A program made the position numbers and the translations under genes. A DNA stretch of 64,000 nucleotides, taken from assembly GCA_965221605.1 (NCBI GenBank), contig CBDCSK010000014.1:186001-250000 (forward strand), read 5' to 3'. A model generated the notes under the pieces. It had not been told where the DNA came from. It saw only the letters and a program-made list of their open reading frames with translations, and made no database searches. This document shows positions 1-7,864 of the stretch, one piece after another (position 1 is the stretch's first letter; every line of letters starts with the position of its first letter). The DNA comes from Aldehydirespirator sp965221605 (GTDB lineage Bacteria > Actinomycetota > Acidimicrobiia > Acidimicrobiales > Aldehydirespiratoraceae).

Positions 1-8
1 CGGCCCGC

Positions 9-1241
9 TCAGGCCCCGGCCAGACTCTCTATCGGGACCAGGCGGCTGGACACTTCGGGGGTGGTGGCCGGCTGAACGAAGCGCAGGCCCATCACGCCGT
101 GGTTCCGATCGCCGGGATCGATCCAGTTGGCGACGCCCGGGTCGGTCTCGGCCACGACGATGCGCACCCGCCCGCCGGGCTCGCGGGCCGCGTTCTCGCT
201 GTCCACGTAGCCCCGGCCCCGGAAGTAGTCGGCGAGGTTCTCCATCCAGTGGTTGCACAGCTGGAAGTTCCAGTGCTGGCACCGGGGCTCGGCGAACTCC
301 ACCACCAGCGCGGTGCCGGGCTGCAGCCGCCAGTATCCGAACTCGAAATGGCGGTCGTCGGGCGATCCTCCGATCCGCTCGTACCACTCCTTGGTGTACT
401 CGAGCTGGTTCTCGCGGGTGAGCAGGTCGCGGGTCCATCCCCCGTAGTCGCTGAGCAGCCCCAGCACCAGTTGCCCCGCGACCGCCAGCCGGCTCGCCAT
501 GTCGTCGGGTTCGGGCGTGGCGGGGCGGGGATGCTTGTCGAGGCACTGGATCTCGAGGCGGGGCGGCGACTGGGAGCTGCGATCCTCGTAGACCACCCGG
601 CCCATGAGTTCTCTGGTCTGGGCGGTCATCGGGAACCACGCCTCGTCCGGTCCCGGGTCCTCCACCGACATCACGAAGTCGACGGTGCCGTCGGCGGCGG
701 CCAAGTCGGCGAGTACGAAGCTGTGGGGGGTGAGCGCCATGTTCGGGTTGAAGCCGGGCAGGTGGTCCTCGGCCCCGATCCCCACGCCGAATGCGCCGAC
801 GTCGACAGGGATGGGCGGACTCCACGCCGACAAGTGGGTGTAGGCGCTGCCGAGGCTGCCGGTGACCCGGTAGCGGTAGCGGGAGTCCACCGGCTGCACG
901 ATGTGGTCCTGATTGGGCGACTGCACTCCCTGCCCGCCCCTCAGCGGAGGCGGGATGAGCCGCACCGGCCGGGCCCGGGTCCCGGGGGTGCGGCGCTCTA
1001 CCGCACGGGCCGAGGCCATCATGATCATGCGGGTGAGATAGCGGAACCCCTCGACGCGGTCCTGGGGGTCGCCGTCGGGCGTTTCCCGCAGCACGATGCG
1101 GCCCGCGGCCTTGAGAGTGTCGCAGAAGTCGTCCCAGGCCCGCCCGTCCATGAGCCGCTCGCGGCGTAGGTCGGCCACTACATCGGTCTCGGCTCCCGCG
1201 GTCGCCTCGGGCTGCGTGTCACTCACCGGCTGCTCCCTCAT
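9..1241 (-). CDS. DUF1214-type conserved protein
   Basis: A 410-residue protein of unknown function with no signal peptide or membrane segment. Residues about 300-395 carry the pattern I associate with DUF1214: an aromatic-rich stretch (QHWNFQLCNHWMENLADYF), then RVRIVVAETDPGVANWID and a GVMGLRF end. Relatives often follow a DUF1254 domain, but here the N-terminal half is different and not recognised. The start at 1241 overlaps the end of the upstream S9 peptidase by 23 nt, so the two are probably translated from one transcript. Family assignment is from motif memory; the biochemical role is unknown. Confidence 0.7.
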   Translation of the reverse strand: MREQPVSDTQPEATAGAETDVVADLRRERLMDGRAWDDFCDTLKAAGRIVLRETPDGDPQDRVEGFRYLTRMIMMASARAVERRTPGTRARPVRLIPPPLRGGQGVQSPNQDHIVQPVDSRYRYRVTGSLGSAYTHLSAWSPPIPVDVGAFGVGIGAEDHLPGFNPNMALTPHSFVLADLAAADGTVDFVMSVEDPGPDEAWFPMTAQTRELMGRVVYEDRSSQSPPRLEIQCLDKHPRPATPEPDDMASRLAVAGQLVLGLLSDYGGWTRDLLTRENQLEYTKEWYERIGGSPDDRHFEFGYWRLQPGTALVVEFAEPRCQHWNFQLCNHWMENLADYFRGRGYVDSENAAREPGGRVRIVVAETDPGVANWIDPGDRNHGVMGLRFVQPATTPEVSSRLVPIESLAGA

Positions 1242-3372
1242 GATCTCGCGGTGGCTGCTCTCGGGGCGCCAATACTGGCATTCCCAGGGCGTCCTGCAGG
1301 AAGCGAAGCTGGATGAGCAACAGGTTCTCGGCCACCTCCTCCTGGGGGGTCATGTGAGTCACTCCGCTGAGCGGGAGCACGGTGTGGGGCCGTCCCGCCT
1401 CGGTCAGGGCCCGCGACAGCCTCAGGGTGTGGGCCGCCACCACGTTGTCGTCGGCCAGGCCGTGGATGAGCATCAGGGGGCGTTCCAGACCAGGCGCCAG
1501 CGGGGTGAGGTCGGTCCGCTCGTAGTTGCCGGGCTCCTCGGCGGGATGGCCGAGATAGCGCTCGGTGTAGTGGGTGTCGTAGAGCCGCCAGTCGGTGACC
1601 GGCGCACCCGCGATGGCAGCCGAGAAGATGTCGGGGCGACGCAGGACTCCGAGCGCGGCCAGGTAGCCGCCGAAGGACCAGCCCCGGATGGCGACCCGGG
1701 TCAGGTCAAGGCGGGGGTTGAGCAGGGCGGCTGCCTCCAGCGCGTCGATCTGGTCCTCGAGGACGGGGCCGGCCAGATCACCCCGCACCGCCCGCTCGAA
1801 GGCCGGACCCCGGCCGGGCGTGCCCCGCCCGTCGACCACCAGCACGGCGAACCCCTGGTCGGCGAACCACTGCGACGTGTGGAACAGCGCCTCGGCCCGC
1901 TGCACCCGCTGGGCGTGGGGACCGCCGTAGGGGTCGAGCAGCACCGGCAGCGGCCCGTCACCGGCGGAGGCGGCCACCGAGGGCATGACGAGGGCCGACA
2001 CCAGCTTGCGGGCACCGAGCGCGACGATCTCGACATTCAGGTCCAGGCCGGGATCGGCGGCGTGGGACTCGATCACCCGGTCCGGGCTCCCCCGCCGCGC
2101 CGACCGCACCGTGCACCGGCGCCCGGGGCGGTCCATCGACCGGCTGGTGCGCACCGTCGTGTCACCGCCGACGGCCAAGCTGTGCACTCCCGGCCCGGAG
2201 GTGAGCCACTCGACGGCGCCGTCCCAGGACACCCGGGCGGCATGGACCTCGGCCGGGTCGATCGAGGCGGCGATGACTGTCCCAGCGTCGTCTGCGTGGT
2301 GCACGGCCCGGACCTGCAAGTTGTCGGGCGTGAGGACCTCGCCGTCCACACACAGCCTGCGAGCGGTACCCCGGTCCTCGACGGTGACCAGCCTGGATCC
2401 TGCCAGCCTCGCCACGCCCGGCACGAGCTCCACCCAGGCGTCGTCGGTGACGCTGCGCAGGAGCCGGCACGCCCCGGTGTCCGGGTCGGCCTGCAGCACG
2501 CCGAGAGTGCGCTGGTCGCGGCTCTGAACGGTGAGCAGCAGCCCCTCGTCGCACCAGCGCACCCCGGCCAGATACTCCCAACCGCCCTGGTCCCAGGCCA
2601 CGTCCACTCTGGCGTCGCCGTCCACGTCGAACAGGGCCAAGCCCACCTCGGCATTGGCCGCGCCGGCGGCCGGATAGCGGACCTCGACGGGCTCGGCGTC
2701 GGGCGACGCCGGGTCGGCGATCCACCAGTTCGGCAACGGTGAGGTGTCCACCCGGGCGGCCAGCAGGCGCCGGCCGTCGGGTGACCACCAGTGGCCCCGG
2801 GTGCGGCCCATCTCCTCGGCCGCCACGAACTCGGCCGAACCCCAGGTCACCGTCCCGTCGGGCTCGCTGACGACGGCTCGGTCCCCGGCGGCGTCGCCGG
2901 TCACCCGCAGGCCCGACCCGACCACATAGGCCACCAGCACACAGTCGGGCGACAGCCGGGGATCGAACGCGCCCGGCGATGCGGCCAGCGGCTCGGGCGG
3001 ACCGCCCTCCGCGAGGTTCACCCGCCACAGACGCCCTTCCAGGGCGAACACCGCGGCAGTCAGGGCCTCGTCGGCGTCATACGAGACGATGCCGGAGCCG
3101 GTCTCGCGCACCCGCTCGCGGCGGGCTCTCTCGGCTTCGGGCAGGTGCCGGTCGCCGCGCCCGCCGGCGAGCCGGCCGGGATCGGCTACCAGGCGCTCGA
3201 CACCGGCGGCGACGTCCAGCACCCACAATCGGTTGACGGGATCGACGGGTCCCGACGAGCGCAGGAACGTCACCCGGGAGCCGTCGCCGGACACCCGGAA
3301 GTCCCGGGGCTCTCCGAGGGTGAAGCGCCGGGTGCGGGCCTGGCGGCGCGGGAAGGATTCGGTTCTGTCCAC
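1219..3372 (-). CDS. Prolyl oligopeptidase / dipeptidyl-peptidase IV-like serine peptidase (S9)
   Basis: A 717-residue alpha/beta-hydrolase peptidase with an N-terminal beta-propeller region (about 1-470) and a C-terminal catalytic domain. The nucleophile is Ser566 in GWSFGGY, the acid Asp641 in HGLADDNV, and the base His673 in SGVTHMT, a complete S9B-type triad. The family releases X-Pro dipeptides or cleaves oligopeptides. I see no signal peptide, so the enzyme is probably cytoplasmic. It starts with GTG (MDRTESFPRR). The 23-nt overlap with the DUF1214 gene suggests translational coupling. The exact substrate cannot be read from sequence. Confidence 0.9.
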   Translation of the reverse strand: MDRTESFPRRQARTRRFTLGEPRDFRVSGDGSRVTFLRSSGPVDPVNRLWVLDVAAGVERLVADPGRLAGGRGDRHLPEAERARRERVRETGSGIVSYDADEALTAAVFALEGRLWRVNLAEGGPPEPLAASPGAFDPRLSPDCVLVAYVVGSGLRVTGDAAGDRAVVSEPDGTVTWGSAEFVAAEEMGRTRGHWWSPDGRRLLAARVDTSPLPNWWIADPASPDAEPVEVRYPAAGAANAEVGLALFDVDGDARVDVAWDQGGWEYLAGVRWCDEGLLLTVQSRDQRTLGVLQADPDTGACRLLRSVTDDAWVELVPGVARLAGSRLVTVEDRGTARRLCVDGEVLTPDNLQVRAVHHADDAGTVIAASIDPAEVHAARVSWDGAVEWLTSGPGVHSLAVGGDTTVRTSRSMDRPGRRCTVRSARRGSPDRVIESHAADPGLDLNVEIVALGARKLVSALVMPSVAASAGDGPLPVLLDPYGGPHAQRVQRAEALFHTSQWFADQGFAVLVVDGRGTPGRGPAFERAVRGDLAGPVLEDQIDALEAAALLNPRLDLTRVAIRGWSFGGYLAALGVLRRPDIFSAAIAGAPVTDWRLYDTHYTERYLGHPAEEPGNYERTDLTPLAPGLERPLMLIHGLADDNVVAAHTLRLSRALTEAGRPHTVLPLSGVTHMTPQEEVAENLLLIQLRFLQDALGMPVLAPREQPPRDHEGAAGE

Positions 3373-3390
3373 CTGGCCCTGCCGGCTCAG

Positions 3391-3435
3391 CCCGACTAGC
3401 CCGACTAGCCCGACTAGCCCGACTAGCCCGACCGG
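3391..3435. repeat. Short tandem repeat CCCGACTAG
   Basis: Four perfect 9-bp copies of CCCGACTAG followed by a degenerate fifth (CCCGACCGG) fill most of the gap between the bacterioferritin stop and the peptidase start. The repeat has no long stem and looks like replication slippage. Confidence 0.85.
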
Positions 3436-3443
3436 CGGGGCGT

Positions 3444-3914
3444 TCAGTCGCCCAATTGGGCCTGGAGGTAGTTCTGGATGCCGATGTCGGCGATGGCGCT
3501 CTGCTGGGTCTCGATCCAGTCGAGATGCTCTTCCTCGCCCACCAGCAGGTGCTCAAGCATCTCGCGGGTACCTATGTCGCCCAGCTCTTCGGCCAGGGAT
3601 ACTCCCCGGCGATAGCGGTCGATGGCAGCCACTTCGAGCAGCCGATCGTTCTCAAGCTGCTCCTGCACTGTCTTGCCGGCCCGCACGCTGCCAAGGCTCT
3701 CAAGCCTGGGCAGCCCGTCGAGATAGAGGATGCGATCCATCAGCTTCTCGGCGTCGTGCATCTCCTCGATGGACTCTTCACGCAGCTTGGCGGCCAGACG
3801 GCTCCAGCCCCAGTCCTCGCAAACCTTGGAGTTGACAAAATACTGATTGATGGCGGTGACCTCGGCCGCCAGAGCCTCGTTGAGGAACTCGATCATTTCT
3901 GGGGAGCCTTGCAT
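3444..3914 (-). CDS. bfr: Bacterioferritin
   Basis: A 156-residue four-helix iron-storage subunit, the normal family length. It begins MQGSPEMIEFLNEALAAE and ends QNYLQAQLGD, as bacterioferritins do. The haem-ligand Met52 is present (EEM). Ferroxidase-centre residues Glu18, Glu51, Glu94, Glu127 and His130 are conserved, but the position normally His54 is Asp, with a His shifted to residue 53 (MHDAEK instead of the usual M-K/R-H-A). Subunits assemble into a 24-mer cage that oxidises and stores iron in the cytoplasm. It lies near a block of iron-uptake genes, but I see no clear DtxR box at its own start. Confidence 0.95.
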   Translation of the reverse strand: MQGSPEMIEFLNEALAAEVTAINQYFVNSKVCEDWGWSRLAAKLREESIEEMHDAEKLMDRILYLDGLPRLESLGSVRAGKTVQEQLENDRLLEVAAIDRYRRGVSLAEELGDIGTREMLEHLLVGEEEHLDWIETQQSAIADIGIQNYLQAQLGD

Positions 3915-3969
3915 GGCTCCACCCTAACCGGCCCCGCGTGACTTGTCTGACCCCACCTGTTCTGCCTGA

Positions 3970-5361
3970 TCAGTCCTCCACGACGTGTGCGGCGAAGCCG
4001 TCGAGGGACCGGAACCACGCGCCCGCATCGACAACGCCCGACGGATCGACCGCGCTCGCGGCCGCCTCGCCCATGGCCAGCATGTGGTGCAGGTTGTCGA
4101 GCACACCCAATCCGTGGCGTCCGAGCGACAGGACACGCTGTGAAGCGATTGAACGCAGCCACGATCCCACCTCGGCCCTGGCGCTCGTGCTCGCCAGCTC
4201 GTAGACGGGATACACCGACGGGAGGCGCCGGACCTCGACCCGGACGGGGTCCACAGCCCCCAGGCCGATCCTCTCCATGTCGCGGGCCACCAGCTCGCCA
4301 ATGGAATCATCGCCGGCCTGCCACAGCTCATCGCCGGGCCAGCAAGGGATCTCAGCGCACAGCACGGTCCGTCCGGGTGGATCGTCGCCGTCACGGTAAT
4401 TCTTGGGTTCCGAGAGCCGGGCCACGCGGGTCTCCGGACCTGGGAAATAGTGCGCATCGAACGGGGTGAAGCGATCGCGCCCGACGACCAGGTACGCCAG
4501 GACAACAGCCCGGTTCCGGCACCGTCCCAAGGCGTCTAGGACGTCCGGCGGCGGCGAGGGCTCCACGGCCCTGGCCAGCGCGGGCGCGGGCATCGTCGAC
4601 AGGACCGCGTCCGCTCCGACCGTCCCCCCGTCGAAGCTGACCGACACGCCGCCGGCGGCTGCGCTGATCGTGCCCACCGGGCTGCGCATCCTCAAGTCGA
4701 CCCCGGCGTCGGCCGCGGCCCGGGCCAGCGCCTCGCTCAACTGGCCGTACCCGGCCCGCGGGTACAGGAAGCTGCGACCCTGGGGGCGAACAGCCCTGAC
4801 GACGCGGCCCAGCACGTCGGCCGCGCCCGAGACGCCGACCCGCCGCAGCGCCAACTCCCGATCGAGCTCCGAGGCCTCGACACCGTAGAGCTTGCGGGCA
4901 TAGGGAACGTAGAACTCGCGTGCCACCGCCGGCCCCAGGCGGCGCGCCACCTCGTCCTCGAAGGAGACCGCACCGCTCATACGGCGGCGACGCAGTGGAG
5001 CAGCCGCTGCATCGAGCGCGGCCCGCGCGCTGAACGACACCGGGAGATTGAGGATCATGTCGCTCGCCCTCAGCGGGAAGGCGAGCCAGCGGCCGCGCAG
5101 CCGGATTCGGCCCTGACGCGGACGGACCTGGAGATCCGGCCCGAGCAGCGACCGGAACAGCTCGAGAAACCGCTCGGGCGTGGCCGGGTGCAGCCGGTGG
5201 GAGCCGTAGTCCACCCTCTGGCCCGCGACCGCGAAGCTCCCGGCCATGCCGCCTACGGCCTCGCCTGCCTCCAGCAGCGTGCACTGATGGCCGGCCTGCG
5301 CGCTGCGCAGCGCGGCCATGAGGCCGGCCGGTCCGGCCCCGACGACGACTATCTCAGCCAT
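3970..5361 (-). CDS. FAD-dependent oxidoreductase (protoporphyrinogen-oxidase / UDP-galactopyranose-mutase-like)
   Basis: A flavoprotein of the amine-oxidase/HemY superfamily. The N-terminal dinucleotide-binding fold is clear (IVVVGAGPAG, then a Glu after LLEAG, then GGMAGSF and YGSHRLHP). The closing ...LSLGRHGLGVLDNLHHMLAMGEAAA resembles the C-terminal FAD contact of this group. I chose the ATG at 5361 (MAEIVVVGAG); an upstream in-frame GTG at 5391 would add ten unlikely residues and run into the divergent promoter region. The neighbouring divergent gene is an NDP-sugar epimerase, which hints at a sugar or glycolipid role, but the substrate is not identifiable. Confidence 0.75.
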   Translation of the reverse strand: MAEIVVVGAGPAGLMAALRSAQAGHQCTLLEAGEAVGGMAGSFAVAGQRVDYGSHRLHPATPERFLELFRSLLGPDLQVRPRQGRIRLRGRWLAFPLRASDMILNLPVSFSARAALDAAAAPLRRRRMSGAVSFEDEVARRLGPAVAREFYVPYARKLYGVEASELDRELALRRVGVSGAADVLGRVVRAVRPQGRSFLYPRAGYGQLSEALARAAADAGVDLRMRSPVGTISAAAGGVSVSFDGGTVGADAVLSTMPAPALARAVEPSPPPDVLDALGRCRNRAVVLAYLVVGRDRFTPFDAHYFPGPETRVARLSEPKNYRDGDDPPGRTVLCAEIPCWPGDELWQAGDDSIGELVARDMERIGLGAVDPVRVEVRRLPSVYPVYELASTSARAEVGSWLRSIASQRVLSLGRHGLGVLDNLHHMLAMGEAAASAVDPSGVVDAGAWFRSLDGFAAHVVED

Positions 5362-5401
5362 GCAGGCAACCCGGGTTTCGCATCCGGCCACATCTGTTGT
5401 A

Positions 5402-5411
5402 AGGTATACCT
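5402..5411. promoter_or_regulatory. Palindrome AGGTATACCT between divergent genes
   Basis: A perfect 10-bp palindrome inside the 51-bp gap between the divergent FAD oxidoreductase and epimerase genes, only two bases before the epimerase ATG. Its half sites (AGGTA/TACCT) resemble DtxR-family half sites without the usual central bases. It could be a metalloregulator operator or simply part of a -10 region (TATACC). Only 12 of 19 bases match the IdeR consensus, so the assignment is weak. Confidence 0.4.
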
Positions 5412-5412
5412 A

Positions 5413-6465
5413 ATGCTCACTGTAGACCATGGTGAATCTGCCAGAAACGGGCACGACGACCCCCGGCCGCGAGGCGCCTTCGACGTTGTGACGGGAGCCG
5501 CCGGCTTCATCGGCTCCCATCTCGTCGACCTCCTCCTAGACCGCGGACGCACCGTAGTCGGGCTGGACTCGTTCGACCCCGCCTACAGCCCGGACCAGAA
5601 GAAGGCGAACCTGGCCGCAGCCAGCCGGCGCCCGTCGTTCCGGCTCGAGGTGGGCGACATGCGCCTCGTGGACCTTCCCGCGCTGCTGGCCGGCGCCGGC
5701 ACCGTGTACCACCTGGCCGCCAGGGCCGGGGTGCAGGACTCCTGGGGCGACGGCTTCGCCGAGACCTGGGAGATCAACGTGGCCGGAACCCAGGCCGTGC
5801 TGGAGGCTGCGCTGGTCGCCGGAGCCCGCCGGGTGGTCATCGCCTCGAGCTCCTCGGTGTACGGCGACACGGCCGGACCCGGTGGCAGCCGGACGCTGAG
5901 CCCGATCAGCCCTTACGGCGCCTCGAAGGCCGCCTGCGAGCATCTGGCCGGCGTCTACACCCGCCGGGGCCTCGATGTCGTGATGCTGCGCTACTTCACC
6001 GTGTTCGGACCCCGCCAGCGTCCCGACATGGCCATGCACCGGATGTTCGAGTCGGTGCGGCCCGATGGCCCGGCCTTCGTCCGGCGGGGATCGGGATGCC
6101 AGACGCGGGAGTTCACCTTCGTCCGCGATGTCGTGGCGGCCACCGCGGCTGCCGGGACTCTTGTCGCGGCGGGCGGTCAGACGTTCGACATCGGCGGAGG
6201 CGCTCCGGCGTCGCTCAACGATGTGATCGCCGAGATCGGGGAACTGGCCGGCGCGGCTGTGCCGGTCATGACGGTGGCTCTGCCCGCCGGGGATCCGCAC
6301 GCGACGTCGGCTGATTGTGCACCGGCTCGTCAGATGCTGGGGTGGTGTCCCGCTACCTCGCTGCGCCGGGGTCTGGCCGAGCAGTGGGCGTGGCATCGGG
6401 ACCGGTGGAATGCCCGGGTCGAGGCCGCGATGTCCGATCCTCAGCTGGTGCCGGCCGTACGCTGA
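5413..6465 (+). CDS. NAD-dependent epimerase/dehydratase (GalE-like)
   Basis: A 350-residue extended short-chain dehydrogenase. GAAGFIGSHL (GxxGxxG at 28-34) binds NAD, ASSSSVYG supplies the active-site serine region, and Tyr168-x-x-x-Lys172 (YGASK) is the catalytic pair. Members act on nucleotide sugars such as UDP-glucose or UDP-glucuronate. The reading frame is open upstream, but the first residues before ATG 5413 do not look like protein and lie across the divergent gene, so I start at 5413. That places the ATG next to the promoter palindrome, compatible with a leaderless mRNA. The 3' end overlaps the convergent GT-C gene by 113 bp. Confidence 0.88.
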   Translation: MLTVDHGESARNGHDDPRPRGAFDVVTGAAGFIGSHLVDLLLDRGRTVVGLDSFDPAYSPDQKKANLAAASRRPSFRLEVGDMRLVDLPALLAGAGTVYHLAARAGVQDSWGDGFAETWEINVAGTQAVLEAALVAGARRVVIASSSSVYGDTAGPGGSRTLSPISPYGASKAACEHLAGVYTRRGLDVVMLRYFTVFGPRQRPDMAMHRMFESVRPDGPAFVRRGSGCQTREFTFVRDVVAATAAAGTLVAAGGQTFDIGGGAPASLNDVIAEIGELAGAAVPVMTVALPAGDPHATSADCAPARQMLGWCPATSLRRGLAEQWAWHRDRWNARVEAAMSDPQLVPAVR

Positions 6466-7864
6466 CGGCAGCCCACACCCCCGCCGCGGTCAGAAGCAGC
6501 ACCCACACCCCGGTGACAACCACCGAGCCGGTGCCGAAGTTGCGGTGGTCGGGCAGCAGCACCCTCCAGACCCGGTACACGGGGTTCGCGGTGGGCTCGA
6601 AGTCGGTGACCAGGCTCCGGCGTCCCGTCGAGGACTCCACCACCAGCCATAGCCAGTTGAAGATCCCTACGGCGCATCCTGCCAGCGTGACCCAGAACAC
6701 GGCGGCGTAACGGGCCACCAGGCAGGCCACAGCCACCACGACCACGGGAAGCACCACCACCAACTGGCGGCCGGGCCACCACCAGCCGTGCATCGTGAGC
6801 GCCACCCACGTCGCCACCGCGTACCCGGCGGCGAAGGTCCCGACCAGCGCCGCCCAGCCCGGCGGGCGCCGGCGGGCCAGAGCGGCCAGAGCCGGCACCG
6901 CCAGCAGGTACGCGGGGGTCCAGGCCACCAGCCCGAACCCCCGGTCCACCAGTAGACCGGCCAGCCTCCGGCTCCGACCGAGGTAGTCGGGATCCCGGCC
7001 CAGTACCAGAAGCTCGCCCTCGACGAAGTGGTCGCCGCTGGCATACGCCGTCCAGCCGCCGTAGACGCTGCGATGGAAGGCCAGGTAGATCGCGCCGGCG
7101 GCGACGAGGACCGCCATGTCCAAGGCGAGCTGGCGGCCGCGGTGGCGCCACGTCCGTGCAGCCAGCGCCAGGACCAGGACGGCGGCCACCGGCGCGTACT
7201 TGATCGACAGCCAGGGAAGCGCGATGACGCTCAACAGCAGGACGGCCCGCCCGCGGCGTCCCAGCGGCCCGGTCGCCGCAGCCAGCCCCAGCACCAGGCA
7301 CAGCGCCGCGGGCATCTCGGGGTAGACCTGGGTGGCGTACGCGGTCAGCGGCGGCGAGGCGAAGAAGGCGCCGACCACCAGCGACCCGGCGACGATCGGT
7401 GCGCCGAATCGCCTGACCGCAAGCCACAGCGTGGCCGCGGCTGTTGCACCGGCGACGGCGGCCAGCGCCGTCTTGGCCGCCACCCATCCTCCCAGGCGCA
7501 TCGGTACCGCCAGCAGGGCGGGTAGGAGCGGATCGTGGGGGCTGACCCGCCGGCCGGAGTCGTCGATGTCGATGGTCTGGGGGTTCAGGTCGATCTCGTG
7601 GTACGGCTCGAACCGGCGCTCCGCCAGTTCGTCGCTGATGTCCAGGTCGAAGTCCTCGCCGATGCTGATGGCGGTGGTGAGGTACTGGGGCTCGTCCGCG
7701 GTGACGTGCGCCCCGTAGGAGGCCCGGGCTCCGATGGCGGGAAGGGCTATTGCGAAGGTCCACAGCGCCACGGCCGTCATCGCCAGCGCGAGTCGCGACG
7801 GCCGGCTCCGAGCCGGAAGAACGCGCCTCACATCAGATGGTCGCGGCGGATCACCAGGAACCAC
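6353..7864 (-). CDS. Integral membrane glycosyltransferase-like protein (GT-C type)
   Basis: About 500 residues with around ten hydrophobic membrane spans and a soluble acidic loop after the first span. That loop contains TADEPQYL, reminiscent of the acidic (DE) catalytic motif of GT-C dolichyl-phosphate-mannose or undecaprenyl-linked sugar transferases. The C-terminus is a Pro/Arg-rich cytoplasmic tail. It overlaps the upstream iron permease by 37 nt and may be co-transcribed with it; the true start could be further in (for example the Met before TAVALW). Lipid-linked sugar transfer fits the epimerase and GT2 neighbours, but no acceptor can be named. Confidence 0.6.
   Translation of the reverse strand: MVPGDPPRPSDVRRVLPARSRPSRLALAMTAVALWTFAIALPAIGARASYGAHVTADEPQYLTTAISIGEDFDLDISDELAERRFEPYHEIDLNPQTIDIDDSGRRVSPHDPLLPALLAVPMRLGGWVAAKTALAAVAGATAAATLWLAVRRFGAPIVAGSLVVGAFFASPPLTAYATQVYPEMPAALCLVLGLAAATGPLGRRGRAVLLLSVIALPWLSIKYAPVAAVLVLALAARTWRHRGRQLALDMAVLVAAGAIYLAFHRSVYGGWTAYASGDHFVEGELLVLGRDPDYLGRSRRLAGLLVDRGFGLVAWTPAYLLAVPALAALARRRPPGWAALVGTFAAGYAVATWVALTMHGWWWPGRQLVVVLPVVVVAVACLVARYAAVFWVTLAGCAVGIFNWLWLVVESSTGRRSLVTDFEPTANPVYRVWRVLLPDHRNFGTGSVVVTGVWVLLLTAAGVWAAVSVRPAPAEDRTSRPRPGHSTGPDATPTARPDPGAAR

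Noticed and set aside
99..1169. Long plus-strand open frame opposite the DUF1214 gene
   Set aside because: No ribosome site or domain; composition is typical of antisense frames in GC-rich genes, and the minus strand has conserved motifs.
3915..3969. DtxR box before bacterioferritin
   Set aside because: Only a short ACCCTAACC-like stretch is present, far below the match seen at the other two sites.
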